A stretch of DNA of 64,000 nucleotides from Caryophanales bacterium UBA743 (GTDB lineage: Bacteria; Bacillota_I; Bacilli_A; RFN20; CAG-826). Positions 6,965 through 15,986 of the stretch are shown piece after piece. Within the stretch, counting starts at the first letter, position 1, and every line of letters begins with the position of its first letter. The notes under the pieces are model-generated. The model was not told where the DNA came from, did not search any database, and worked only from the letters and a program-made list of their open reading frames with translations. Location: the NCBI GenBank assembly GCA_002297365.1, contig DBKT01000004.1, positions 248,001 through 312,000 on the forward strand, given 5' to 3'. A program made the translations under genes and the position numbers.

Positions 6965-8623
6965 ATGAAAAAATTGAACAAAAATCCTGCTTTGTACATT
7001 TTTATGTTTTTAACGTGGGCAATTTTAGCTGCTTTTTTATGGTATTGTTTCATTACTGGTTTGATGAATTTATCTTTCAAACAAGGGATCACACTTTCGA
7101 ATGCAAGAATCATATTTTCACAGATCTTAATCGTTTTGAACGCTGTTTTTATTACTTATTTTTGGCTGAACGGCGTTAAAGATTTTATCTATGTTATCTG
7201 GTATTATTGTGCAAAAAGCAAATTATCAAAGAAATACAAAAACGTAATTGACACGGATGTTTCCATGGCGAATGACAGGGTTTTGTTTTTATACTGCACG
7301 TGCAATGATTTCGAGGGTTCCTCTTTGCTCAAATGCATGAATCAAGATTATAAGAACTACAAAGTCGTTATACTCGATGATTCCTCAAAAGAAGAATACA
7401 TCCGACAAGTTGATTCTTTTGCGAAGGAACACGAAATCGAAGTAGTCCGAAGGCAAAATCGAGTTGGCTTCAAAGCAGGTAATATCAATCATTATTTATT
7501 AAGGGATGATGTAAAAGGAAAATATGATTACGCGGTAATTTTGGATTCGGATGAAATCATCCCCAATGATTTTATCAAATCTGCTTTAAAATATTTTTAT
7601 TACTATAACAACGTAGGAATAGTTCAAGCCAATCACGTTTCGACAAGGAATAGCAACCTTTTTATGAGGCTTTTCCATATCGGAGTGAATTCACATTGGC
7701 CTACTTACCAAGGCATGAAACACAGGTATGGCTTTTCCACAATGCTTGGGCATGGGGCAATGATTAAGAGGGAGTGCTACGAAAAAGCAGGCGGATTCCC
7801 GCCTTTGGTTGCAGAAGATCTATGCTTAAGCATCGAAGCAAGAAACCATGGATATTTGGTTGCCTTTGCTCCGGAGATCATTTGCATGGAAGAATATCCA
7901 GTAGATTATTTCGCCTTCAAGAAAAGACATTCTAAATGGACACAAGGAAACTTGGAATTTATCAAGAAATATACCGGCAAAATCGTTAAATCCAAGATGA
8001 GTTGGTTCGAGAAGTGGGACATCGTCTTGTTTACCTACAATCTTCCTTTGACGGCTATTTTCGCTTTCTATATTTTCCTTAATTTGATTGCATTGCCCTT
8101 GCTTGGCGTAGACCTTTCTTCTATTTATCAGATTTGGATGATTGTCCCAACCATCGTTTTCTTTTTCTCGCCGATGCTAAATGATTTCATAACGTGGATG
8201 TTTAGAATCAATCCGCTTAGATTCGTCTCGTATTTCGTTTTGGTCGTAATACTTTATGGCTCTATGCTAACGACATCGCTTATCAGCGCTCTTCTAGGAA
8301 TGCTTGGCAAAAAAGCCAAATTCATCGTTACCCCTAAATCAAGCGAGAAGATCACGATATTAAAGGCTTTGCGCTTTCAGCTGAATGAATTCATTTTCTC
8401 TTCCGTTTTGCTAGCTGTGTCACTTGTTTTCACTAGAAGCGCATATCCGGTTATCCTTATCGTCCTAACCGGATATCTTTCCTTTTTCTTGGCCTTCCTT
8501 TCTAACAAAAGATACAAAGAAAAAGAATATTCTTTAGATGACACAAAGACGACTGAAATAAGTCTGAGGCAAAATAAAGCTTATCTATATAAGGTTTCAG
8601 CAGAGCGGAATAGCCTTATGTGA
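6965..8623 (+). CDS. Family 2 glycosyltransferase, cellulose/poly-GlcNAc synthase-like
   Basis: Processive membrane glycosyltransferase of 552 residues. Two N-terminal membrane helices (about 10-35 and 45-70) precede a GT-A domain with VVILDDSS, the DxD-type VILDSDEIIP, an acceptor-site VAEDLCLS and RHSKWTQGN, which corresponds to the Q/RxxRW motif with K replacing R. Four to five membrane helices follow (about 350-510). The architecture is that of BcsA/PgaC-type synthases that polymerise and extrude a surface polysaccharide; the sugar cannot be told. It is monocistronic, reads out of a promoter with a poly-G spacer, and has a GGGGG ribosome site just before ATG 6965. Confidence 0.88.
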   Translation: MKKLNKNPALYIFMFLTWAILAAFLWYCFITGLMNLSFKQGITLSNARIIFSQILIVLNAVFITYFWLNGVKDFIYVIWYYCAKSKLSKKYKNVIDTDVSMANDRVLFLYCTCNDFEGSSLLKCMNQDYKNYKVVILDDSSKEEYIRQVDSFAKEHEIEVVRRQNRVGFKAGNINHYLLRDDVKGKYDYAVILDSDEIIPNDFIKSALKYFYYYNNVGIVQANHVSTRNSNLFMRLFHIGVNSHWPTYQGMKHRYGFSTMLGHGAMIKRECYEKAGGFPPLVAEDLCLSIEARNHGYLVAFAPEIICMEEYPVDYFAFKKRHSKWTQGNLEFIKKYTGKIVKSKMSWFEKWDIVLFTYNLPLTAIFAFYIFLNLIALPLLGVDLSSIYQIWMIVPTIVFFFSPMLNDFITWMFRINPLRFVSYFVLVVILYGSMLTTSLISALLGMLGKKAKFIVTPKSSEKITILKALRFQLNEFIFSSVLLAVSLVFTRSAYPVILIVLTGYLSFFLAFLSNKRYKEKEYSLDDTKTTEISLRQNKAYLYKVSAERNSLM

Positions 8624-8985
8624 AGTAACAATGCAATAATTCCTATTCATTTTCGTCGTTTATATCGATTCGTTTCATGAATCCCGGAAGAAGCTTTTCT
8701 TGTTCATCGCTTTGCCTACGACAGAAGATGTCGATTTCCCCGTTTCTTATATTAGCGAATAAGGGCGAATTTTCTTTATCTTTGGAATTTCTTATAGCTG
8801 CGACAAAATAAAGATAAAATCCGCATCGACGATATCGCATGAATAAATGCGAATGAATACGTTTATACGCACCTTCTCAATAAATTATTCTTTGATAGGA
8901 TAGGGCAGAGAACTCATTTTAAAGAGACAGCCTCTAATTTCTTGAATTTAGGCTTGGCTTTTAACGTTTTGTCGACATACCGCTC
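8624..8985. other. Gene-poor stretch between glycosyltransferase and Zur
   Basis: About 360 bases with no convincing gene. A 65-codon open frame on the minus strand (8643-8840) reads protein-like at its C-terminal half but has no ribosome site and no recognisable domain; it may be a remnant. No clear terminator is visible. Confidence 0.4.
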
Positions 8986-9414
8986 TTAAATTTTCTTTTT
9001 TTGGCAATCAGGGCAGAGTCCGTATATTTCCGTATTCTGATCGTCCACCAAAAAACCCGTTTGTTTTTGAATGCTTTCGTTCACTTTGCGATAGGGGCAT
9101 CCTTCGAGAGGAACTCTTTTATGGCATTTCACGCAGACGAGGACGTGTTTATCCTCGTGCTTTTCTATGGAGAATACGTTTTCTTTGTTATTGTTTACTT
9201 CACGTTTTGCTAAACCCGCTTTTTCGAAAGAGTTCAGGGCTCTATAAATCGTGGAAAGATTTATATCGTCATCTTTGATGTCCCTGAAAAGCTCTTCGAC
9301 CGTGCAAGGGTAGTCTCTCTTTTCGAGTGCTCTATAGATTGTAAGTCTATTAGTTGTCACTTTGAGCCCATGGCTACGGAACATTTCTTCCAACATGGGT
9401 ATATTTTCTATCAT
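8986..9414 (-). CDS. zur: Fur-family zinc/metal uptake regulator, probably Zur
   Basis: 142-residue metalloregulator. Residues 15-80 form the winged helix with the family signature NLSTIYRALNSFEKAGL. The dimerisation domain carries the structural zinc pairs CVKC (C94, C97) and CPDC (C134, C137), plus the histidine-rich KHEDKH segment at about 85-90. It is divergently transcribed from a znuACB-type operon, and a perfect inverted repeat (9457-9483) lies across the operon's transcription start, so it most likely represses zinc uptake when zinc is replete. PerR or Mur/Fur cannot be excluded by sequence alone; the neighbourhood favours Zur. Confidence 0.85.
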   Translation of the reverse strand: MIENIPMLEEMFRSHGLKVTTNRLTIYRALEKRDYPCTVEELFRDIKDDDINLSTIYRALNSFEKAGLAKREVNNNKENVFSIEKHEDKHVLVCVKCHKRVPLEGCPYRKVNESIQKQTGFLVDDQNTEIYGLCPDCQKKKI

Positions 9415-9419
9415 ATGTC

Positions 9420-9448
9420 TTTACAAATCAATGAATTGAACTTATAGT
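9420..9448 (+). promoter_or_regulatory. Promoter of the znuACB-type operon
   Basis: TTTACA (9420-9425) and TATAGT (9443-9448), 17-base spacer. The expected start point falls at about 9455, directly at the inverted-repeat operator. Confidence 0.7.
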
Positions 9449-9456
9449 CTTAAGCG

Positions 9457-9483
9457 TAATGCAAACGCAAACCATTTGCATTA
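9457..9483 (+). promoter_or_regulatory. Probable Zur operator
   Basis: Perfect inverted repeat TAATGCAAA-N9-TTTGCATTA located over the predicted transcription start of the zinc uptake operon and just before its AAAGGAGG ribosome site. It is the only long symmetric element between the divergent regulator and transporter genes. Binding by the Fur-family protein is inference. Confidence 0.7.
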
Positions 9484-9497
9484 AAGGAGGATTTAAA

Positions 9498-10376
9498 ATG
9501 CTTGCTTATAAGAAAATTGTTTGGCTGATGTCATTCTTGCCTCTCGCTCTTTCTTCTTGCGGTGAAGATAAAGGCAATTCAAGAACTGTCTATGCGACTT
9601 TTTTCCCGATATATGATATGGCCCAAAAAATCGCAGGGGATAAATATGAGGTTCATAGCCTCACCCCCTATGGGCAAGAACCGCATGATTATGAGCCAAC
9701 CGCAAAAGAAATCGCTGGTATGAATGATTGTCCGGCCATCTTGCTGAACGGTCTTGGATTGGATAAGTGGAGCGATTCGCTACCAGAGGATCTAAAAGAG
9801 AAATCTCACGTTGTGACTGAGGGGATTAAGACCCAAGAAATCAATGGCGTTACCGACCCTCATGTTTGGCTTTCAGTCAAGAATGCCATTAAAGAACTAA
9901 GGAACATAAAGGAAGTGTTTGTTTCTCTAGACGCAGAAAACAAAGCCTATTATGAGGCCAATTACGCAGAAGAGCTGAAACGCTTCGAGGAATTAGACAG
10001 CAAATTCACCGAAGAGCTCAAGAATATCAAGAATAAATATTTAGTCGTTTCCCACGCTGCCTTTGGCTATCTTGCTAACGACTACGGACTTGAGCAAATC
10101 TATATTGCGGGGCTTGAGCCTGATGCCGCTCCAAGCGCCAAAAAGATGGAAGAACTCATCTCTGATACGAAAAAATACAATGTTTCAACTATTTTTTACG
10201 AAGATGCGGTGAGTCCTGATATCGCTCAGAAAATCGCAGAAGAGGCGAACGTCAAAACCGAAACCCTTTATACTCTTGAAAGCATTGAAGAGGAGGACGA
10301 TGGCAAAGTCGATTACGTCTCTTTAATGGAAGAGAATCTCAAGAGAATCCTTAAAGCGGGGAATGAGCAAAAATGA
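9498..10376 (+). CDS. znuA: Zinc (metal) ABC transporter substrate-binding lipoprotein
   Basis: Extracytoplasmic cluster A-I binding protein that captures Zn2+ or Mn2+ for the ABC importer. Start at ATG 9498 (after AAAGGAGG); an in-frame ATG at 9459 lies inside the operator and is rejected. The product has a signal peptide with LALSSC lipobox (Cys21), and ligand residues are visible in PHDYEP (His63), DPHVW and VVSHAAFGY, with an aspartate near FYEDAVSP completing the usual His3-Asp/Glu site. The His-rich loop typical of many ZnuA proteins is absent. It overlaps the ATPase gene by four bases. Confidence 0.9.
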   Translation: MLAYKKIVWLMSFLPLALSSCGEDKGNSRTVYATFFPIYDMAQKIAGDKYEVHSLTPYGQEPHDYEPTAKEIAGMNDCPAILLNGLGLDKWSDSLPEDLKEKSHVVTEGIKTQEINGVTDPHVWLSVKNAIKELRNIKEVFVSLDAENKAYYEANYAEELKRFEELDSKFTEELKNIKNKYLVVSHAAFGYLANDYGLEQIYIAGLEPDAAPSAKKMEELISDTKKYNVSTIFYEDAVSPDIAQKIAEEANVKTETLYTLESIEEEDDGKVDYVSLMEENLKRILKAGNEQK

Positions 10377-11032
10377 TCCGTTTCGAAAAAGTCTCTTTCT
10401 CTTATGCGGATTATTTAGCGTTGAAAGACGTCTCTTTAGAAATTCCGAGTGACAAATTCATTGGAATTCTCGGGCCTAATGGCGGAGGAAAATCCACTTT
10501 TCTCAAACTTGTCATAGGCTTACTCAAACCAACAGAAGGAAAAATAGAAAGGGATGAAACGAAGATAAGTTATGTTGCCCAAACGACTTCTGTTTCGGAC
10601 GGATCTTTCCCTGCAACCGTTGAAGAAGTGGTTTCTTTGGGGCTCGTCAATAGATTTTCTTTCTTAAAAACAAAAGAAAGAAAAGAAAAAGTGAGAGAGA
10701 TTTTGATGGAGTTCGATCTCTACCCTCTTAGAAAAAGACTCATAGACGAGCTCTCTGGTGGGCAACTCCAAAGAGTGAAAATCGCCAAAGCTTTGATTAA
10801 GAATCCTGATTTCCTTGTATTAGACGAGCCTGATGCGGGAATGGACGAGAAAACGCATGAAAGCCTCGTTTCGCTTATCAATAAGTTACATAAAGATGGC
10901 AAAGGCATTTTGTTTGTATCTCACCATCCCGAGGATCTAAAAGAAGCTGACGCAATTTTCTTCATTGAAGATGGCCGCGTTTTGCCATACGAGGAAGAAC
11001 TAAAAAGAGGACATCGCCATGTTGACTTATAA
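10373..11032 (+). CDS. znuC: Zinc ABC transporter ATP-binding protein
   Basis: 219-residue ATPase with Walker A GPNGGGKST, Q-loop region SYVAQ, signature LSGGQLQ, Walker B FLVLDEPDAG and switch histidine SHHPED. It overlaps both neighbours (start overlaps znuA stop by four bases, end overlaps znuB by 14), so the three are translationally coupled. Substrate assignment follows the neighbouring binding protein and Fur-family regulator. Confidence 0.92.
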   Translation: MIRFEKVSFSYADYLALKDVSLEIPSDKFIGILGPNGGGKSTFLKLVIGLLKPTEGKIERDETKISYVAQTTSVSDGSFPATVEEVVSLGLVNRFSFLKTKERKEKVREILMEFDLYPLRKRLIDELSGGQLQRVKIAKALIKNPDFLVLDEPDAGMDEKTHESLVSLINKLHKDGKGILFVSHHPEDLKEADAIFFIEDGRVLPYEEELKRGHRHVDL

Positions 11033-11843
11033 ATTCATGCAAGTCGCCTTCGCGGTTTGCTTTTTATTAGGCGTTTCTTTGCCACTGGTCGGGAGTTTCG
11101 CCGTATATAGGAGACTCTCCTCTTCTGGAGATGCCTTAGCCCACTCTTCTTTGGCGGGCGTCGCAATTGGGCTGGCTGCTGGCTTCTCGCCATTGCTAAT
11201 GAGCGTGATTGCTTGCGTGATCGCGTTTTTGATCATCGATTTCTTGCGGAAGAAATTCAGCAAATTCTCGGAAATTGGCGTCGCTGTCGTTTTAAGTTGT
11301 TCGATTGGTTTAGCGGGGATATTGTCGAGCTTTACGAAAGCGAATAATTTCGACGCCTATCTTTTTGGATCGATATTGACTATCACAGATACCGAATTGA
11401 TCGTTAGCATAGTGCTTGTTTTATTAGTCCTTGCTTTTGTGATTGTCTTTTACACACCGATTTTTTCTCTTCTTTATAACGAAAGCGAAGCTAAAATCGA
11501 TGGTGTCAAAGTTAATCTATTATCGTTTGCCATGGATCTTTTTCTTAGCATAACGATCGCCATAGGGAGCAAAGTTGTCGGCTCTTTGGTTGTTTCGTCA
11601 TTGCTTGTCCTTCCTACCGCTATCGCTCTTCAATTGAAGAAAGGGTATAAGTGGACAATGATATTGAGCGTGTTCTTTTCCGTCTCTTCGATGATTGTAG
11701 GCCTCATTCTCGCTTATTATTTAGATTTGAAGCCTGGCGCGACGATTGTCATTGTAGCGGTTTCGCTTTTGCTCGTTTTGTTTCTTTTTAAGCAAGGGAA
11801 ATCGCTCGCGAAAAGAATAAGGATAAAAGGAAAAATCGAATAA
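11019..11843 (+). CDS. znuB: Zinc ABC transporter permease
   Basis: 274-residue ABC-3 family permease with about eight membrane helices; the family segment SGDALAHSSLAGVAIGLAAG is clear near residues 36-56, as is the GSKVVGSLVVSSLLVLPTA stretch in the second half. ATG 11019 lies within the end of the ATPase gene. It closes the operon, and the C-terminus is lysine/arginine rich. Confidence 0.92.
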   Translation: MLTYKFMQVAFAVCFLLGVSLPLVGSFAVYRRLSSSGDALAHSSLAGVAIGLAAGFSPLLMSVIACVIAFLIIDFLRKKFSKFSEIGVAVVLSCSIGLAGILSSFTKANNFDAYLFGSILTITDTELIVSIVLVLLVLAFVIVFYTPIFSLLYNESEAKIDGVKVNLLSFAMDLFLSITIAIGSKVVGSLVVSSLLVLPTAIALQLKKGYKWTMILSVFFSVSSMIVGLILAYYLDLKPGATIVIVAVSLLLVLFLFKQGKSLAKRIRIKGKIE

Positions 11844-11918
11844 ACCCAAGAGATTGCCAACGTCTTTTATCGGACGATGCGTATCGATTGCAATCGTTCC
11901 GTCTAAAATCTGACATTC

Positions 11919-12697
11919 ATGTTTAGAACGATAGGGTCTAGTTTTCATTGGGATGAGGATGATAGGTTTTTCGGCAATGAAAAAGGAATTATTCTTGCCG
12001 ATTTTAAGGGAATGGGTTTCGCATATATTGCCATGATTCTTGAATCCATGTCACTCGGTGAAGGCTTTGCTTGGCTGGGAGAAAGCTTTCTTTCTCTATC
12101 GGCTATGATGCCTTTGACTAAAGGATTTCTTTTTAATGGGAAACGTTTTAGCATTTTTACATGGGATTCAAGAAAAACGAAAAAAGTTCCTTTTACGAAG
12201 GTATTGTTAATGAAGACAAAATTAAGGAAATCGGAGATATAAACATTCAAAGAAAATATTGGGTGTATTCCTTTTCTATGGGTATATTTTGCATTTGCAG
12301 TGCGTTTTTCCCTACATTTGTTGGCTATAATTTTGAAAATTCGTTTGCGATAGCGATGTTTTGCTGGGATGTGTTCATGTATTTTTGGCTGTTTTATTTT
12401 TCTTTTAGGTTTGTGAAACTGGATCTGAAATACGGAGTGTTCAAAAGCAAGAAATTTCTTTATTTCGTGCCTTTGCCTTGGATCCTTCTTTCGATTGCTT
12501 TTTCAATTGTCGCTGTTTTTACAACCCGTTTTACCTCTTATCCGGATACTTCCTTTTCCGTTAAGCTGAACCCAGTGTTTTTCTTTTTCGTTTTCATTCC
12601 TTTGTTTTTTATGTATATATGCTTTTGTTACTACGCTTTTATGAAGTGCTTTGCTAAATACGCTAGGAAGAAACAAAACTCCAATGGCGAGCTTTGA
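11919..12697 (+). pseudogene. Membrane protein gene, probably frameshifted
   Basis: Two open frames overlap: 11919-12242 (N-terminal part) and 12161-12697 (178 codons, four membrane helices). Neither start has a ribosome site, and the second frame opens only a few codons before ATG 12161. One added A in the A5 run near 12173 would join ...WDSRK to NEKSSFYEGIV and give one protein of about 260 residues. I do not recognise the family. The downstream half (YWVYSF, helices, lysine-rich tail) looks genuinely protein-like. It could alternatively be a short intact membrane protein with a non-standard start. Confidence 0.4.
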
Positions 12698-12969
12698 ACA
12701 AACTTTTGTATCAAAACAATCGTGCAATAAGATCTTTGCTACCGTATTGCCGCTTGTTTTTCTTACTCTATGTCGGCTTTCGATCTAGCGTAATGGCGTT
12801 TTTGCCTTTTTATGCGGTTTATTTCAGCCCCTTTTCATGCAACGTGTATTGAATGATGTTCTTAGCCTTCCTTAATTTTCTCTTATTCAAATTTCAAAAA
12901 GGCGCTTTTCGCCATTCTTTTTTATCGTGGTTTCTTCTATAATTCTTGTTGCTTTTTGGAGGAAAAATC

Positions 12970-13563
12970 ATGAGCAATAAGGCAAAAACAAACAAAATTC
13001 CTTTGGCGCATATCTTCTTTTTGATCGCTGGGATTCTTCTTGTGGTCTATTATCTTTTGAGCGAAGGCATGCCATCTTTGGGGAATGACATCGCTTCCTT
13101 GATGAAATTCGTCGTGGAGCTATTCATTCTCTTTCTTTTGATTGGCTTCTATTTTTATTTCCTGTTTGGAGGGAAAGGCTGCGAAGGAACCATCAAAGCC
13201 ATAGCTCCCGCATTATTGGTTCTCATCATTGTCGGCTCCTATTCCATGAATTTTGGGAGTGACGCAGCCTCTTCTGTGATCTCTGGATTGGCTAAAATGT
13301 TCTATGTTTTGATGATCGCCTGCGGTTTTACCTTCTTATTCGTCCATAACAAGGTTCTCGGTCTTACTTTTGCTTATTCTAGTGTGATATACGCTTGTTT
13401 TGTCGCTCTTTCTTACACCGTTGTCGTGATTATGGATCTAACCAATGGCGGAACTTTTTCTATCAGCAAGCTTTTTGAGACAATTTCTTACGCCATGTCT
13501 TTGTGCTTCTTGTTTGCCGGCGCCTATAAAGCAAATAAAAACAAAGCTTTTGCTCTTAACTAA
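12970..13563 (+). CDS. Hypothetical membrane protein
   Basis: Start at ATG 12970, preceded by TTTGGAGG; a longer in-frame start at 12946 lacks a site. The 197-residue product has about six membrane helices with small polar loops and a lysine-rich tail (KANKNKAFALN). It is monocistronic, with no recognised domain. The preceding 12698-12969 stretch holds only its upstream region. Confidence 0.7.
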   Translation: MSNKAKTNKIPLAHIFFLIAGILLVVYYLLSEGMPSLGNDIASLMKFVVELFILFLLIGFYFYFLFGGKGCEGTIKAIAPALLVLIIVGSYSMNFGSDAASSVISGLAKMFYVLMIACGFTFLFVHNKVLGLTFAYSSVIYACFVALSYTVVVIMDLTNGGTFSISKLFETISYAMSLCFLFAGAYKANKNKAFALN

Positions 13564-14013
13564 TTGTTACCTAAAAAGATAACGTCCCCATCCATTGGAA
13601 CGCTTTCTTAAAATCAACGCAAGATTATCAAGGAATTAGATATCTATAAGGATCTGAAACGGTTTGAAGCCGTATTCTTTCAAAAATATCCGTTTTGAAA
13701 CAATCCGAATCCTTCCTAACCCATCTTTGGGGGTGGCTTGCCTCTTCAGGATTCAAAAAGCTCTCAAATGGATCCTGGGCATTTATCTTTGACAATCATT
13801 TTACTTGTTAGCCTTTTCCTTTTCTTTTATCTTTGTTTTGCTACCTAGAGAAATATGAAAAACAACACAACAAAAGAAATTCTCACGTCTATCTTAGCCT
13901 CAAAAGGCCAAAGCCTCATGCCTTTCTTAATACATAACGTTTTTGACATGAAAAGGGACTCGGCCCAAAACGCGCTTATGATGTCTCTTTAGCAAATGAA
14001 GGAGTCCTTTCCA
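13564..14013. other. Spacer before the ABC exporter, with one tiny ORF
   Basis: 450 bases with no clear gene. A 45-codon frame (13855-13992, plus strand) ends just before the ribosome site of the ABC ATPase, in the position where a GntR-type regulator often precedes such pairs, but it shows no helix-turn-helix and only a weak start. I see no terminator or known RNA. Confidence 0.35.
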
Positions 14014-14886
14014 ATGAATGAATGCATCCTAGAACTAGAGAACGCAAGCAAACATTATCCCTCTTTCTCACTAGATGGCATTTCCTTCTCTCTTCATGAG
14101 GGGGAAATCATGGGTTTCATCGGGAGAAACGGAGCTGGGAAAACAACAACCATCAAAGCCATTTCCGGCCTTATTGACATCGATGGAGGGAAGATTCTTT
14201 TTCAAGGGAAGCCCATCCAAGATAACGAAAAAGAAATGAAAAACGAAATCGGCCTTCTTTTTGGCGGGATTGATTTCTATCCCAACGTCAAAGTCAAAGA
14301 TCTTACGGACGTGAGCTCTCGTTTTTATCGCTCTTGGGATCAAAATTTGTATGAGAAATGGCTGAAGTTCTTCGAAATCGACGAAAAAAAGAAAATGAAA
14401 GAGCTCTCCAATGGCATGAAGGTCAAATATGGTTTGGCTCTTGCCTTATCCCATAACGCAAAGCTCCTTCTTTTAGATGAGCCGACCAGCGGCCTCGATC
14501 CTGTTTCGAGGGATGAGCTATTGGATTGTTTCAGGGACATCGCCAAAAAGAAGAACATCGCCATTCTCTTTAGCACCCATGTCATCTCTGATTTGGAGAA
14601 ATGCGCCGATACCATCACCTATATCCAAAAGGGGAAAATCCTTTCCTCCAAAAGCGTTTCCTCTTTTAAAGAAGATTACCTCTTCGTCAAAGGAAGGGAA
14701 AACGAACTCACCCCAGAGAAAATTTCTCGCTTAGAGCATGTTCGCAAGAAAGACTCTTTCTTTGAAGGAATCATCCAAAAAAAAGACGAAGCTTTCTTCG
14801 CAAATGAAGAAAAACGCATCCCGTCTTTGGAAGAAATCATGATCGCGAAAGAAAGGAATGACGAAAATGAAGAATCTCCTCTATAA
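14014..14886 (+). CDS. ABC transporter ATPase (YtrB/BcrA-like)
   Basis: Start at ATG 14014, nine bases after GAAGGAG; an in-frame ATG at 13996 is part of that site. About 290 residues: Walker A GRNGAGKTT, signature LSNGMKVKY, Walker B LLLLDEPTSGLDP, switch STHVISDLEK, then an 80-residue C-terminal regulatory tail. Proteins of this type energise small export or stress-response pumps with a separate ABC-2 permease. It overlaps the permease start by 20 bases. An A8 run (14777-14784) is kept in frame, useful as contrast with the broken genes at 31-45 kb. Confidence 0.9.
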   Translation: MNECILELENASKHYPSFSLDGISFSLHEGEIMGFIGRNGAGKTTTIKAISGLIDIDGGKILFQGKPIQDNEKEMKNEIGLLFGGIDFYPNVKVKDLTDVSSRFYRSWDQNLYEKWLKFFEIDEKKKMKELSNGMKVKYGLALALSHNAKLLLLDEPTSGLDPVSRDELLDCFRDIAKKKNIAILFSTHVISDLEKCADTITYIQKGKILSSKSVSSFKEDYLFVKGRENELTPEKISRLEHVRKKDSFFEGIIQKKDEAFFANEEKRIPSLEEIMIAKERNDENEESPL

Positions 14887-15529
14887 AGAAAAAAAGCTCT
14901 GCGTTTCCCTTCAAACGTGGGTGTTTGCCTTTCTTTCTTTTACCATTGTCATACCTACTTGGCCTAGTTTGGTCTCTTTCTTTTACCCTCTTGCCGGTTT
15001 TGCGGTTGTCTTCATTCTTTCTAATGCCAACAGGGACTTGCTTTACACATCCATTCTTCCATTGGCGAAGAAAGATATCGTTAAAGGGAAAGTCCTTATT
15101 CTCTCTTATCTGGAGATGTTAACGATTCTTATTTCCGTTCCTTTTGGCTTCCTCAAGCTTTTTTTGACAAAATTCATGCCAGCCGATCAACTCTACCCCG
15201 AGCTTGGCTTCAATTTCGCCCTTTACGGCTTTGTTTTCTTTGTCTTTGGCGTCTTTAATCTTATTTGCCTTCCTTGGTATTATAAAAAACCGGAGGCAAA
15301 AGTTTCCCTCCCTTTCCTTATCTCCGATCTTATCGCCATGTTCCTTATCGGCATCATCATGATCCCATTTATGGTCGTCCCTGGTTTATCGGAATTCATC
15401 AATTCCTACGCGCTTCCTAATCTTTTGACCCAGTTGGCCATTCTTTTTGGGGGATTCCTTTTCTTCGCTGCTTTCACTTTCCTGGCAAGTTATCTAGCAG
15501 GGAAGAATTTCCAAAAAGTGGATATTTAA
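14867..15529 (+). CDS. ABC-2 type permease
   Basis: Permease partner of the preceding ATPase: about 220 residues, six membrane helices, N-terminal KNLLYKEKK cytoplasmic segment typical of ABC-2 permeases paired with YtrB-like ATPases. I prefer ATG 14867 (8-10 bases after AAAGGA) over ATG 14858, which lies directly against the site. Substrate is unknown. Confidence 0.85.
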   Translation: MKNLLYKEKKLCVSLQTWVFAFLSFTIVIPTWPSLVSFFYPLAGFAVVFILSNANRDLLYTSILPLAKKDIVKGKVLILSYLEMLTILISVPFGFLKLFLTKFMPADQLYPELGFNFALYGFVFFVFGVFNLICLPWYYKKPEAKVSLPFLISDLIAMFLIGIIMIPFMVVPGLSEFINSYALPNLLTQLAILFGGFLFFAAFTFLASYLAGKNFQKVDI

Positions 15530-15531
15530 AG

Positions 15532-15554
15532 CATCCCAGCAAGGGATGTTTTTT
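15532..15554 (+). terminator. Intrinsic terminator of the ABC exporter operon
   Basis: CATCCC...GGGATG stem followed by TTTTTT, three bases after the permease stop codon. Confidence 0.85.
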
Positions 15555-15556
15555 AA

Positions 15557-15965
15557 ACCTTAAGAACTTTGGCGAAATGAAAATTTCCTTTCTGACCCGT
15601 CTAAAAAATCGTCCTTTTCCAAAATCCAATTGCAATCCTTCTATCGTATTCTTTCATTTGTCTCGCGCTGCCTTTTTGAAATAACCGATTTTTTATCATC
15701 GCCAAAACACTCTCATCCTGCATCCTTCGTTTATCAAGCGCTAGGGGTGCTTTCAAGCTAAAAAAGTATTTAATATCTTAGGAAAGGCCCATTTTGCACG
15801 AATGAGTCACTTCATTCTTATTTTTAGAGGATGTTTACCTCCTTTTTTGATGATTGCTTTTTTTCCATATCTTTTTTGTTCAGAAAATCCTAACGCTTCT
15901 CTCACTCTAGATTTATGGAACGTTCTCCATTAAAATTAGGGCATGTTCAAAAGAAAGGGACATAG
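15557..15965. other. Long spacer before the surface lipoprotein
   Basis: About 400 bases without a gene. A small hairpin GAATGA/TCATTC (15800-15817) followed by a T-rich run could be a second terminator. No known riboswitch is recognised. The segment upstream of 15966 in the lipoprotein frame is closed by TAG at 15963. Confidence 0.4.
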
Positions 15966-15986
15966 ATTTATCCATGTGCGAGGATC

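Noticed and set aside
8643..8840. 65-codon minus-strand ORF
   Set aside because: No ribosome site and no family; kept only as a possible remnant in the intergenic note.
9459..9497. Longer N-terminus for ZnuA from ATG 9459
   Set aside because: That ATG lies inside the operator palindrome and before the ribosome site; ATG 9498 gives a proper lipoprotein signal peptide.
15800..15845. Possible riboswitch before the giant lipoprotein
   Set aside because: Only small hairpins (GAATGA/TCATTC, GAGG/CCTC) are present; no conserved aptamer core is recognised.
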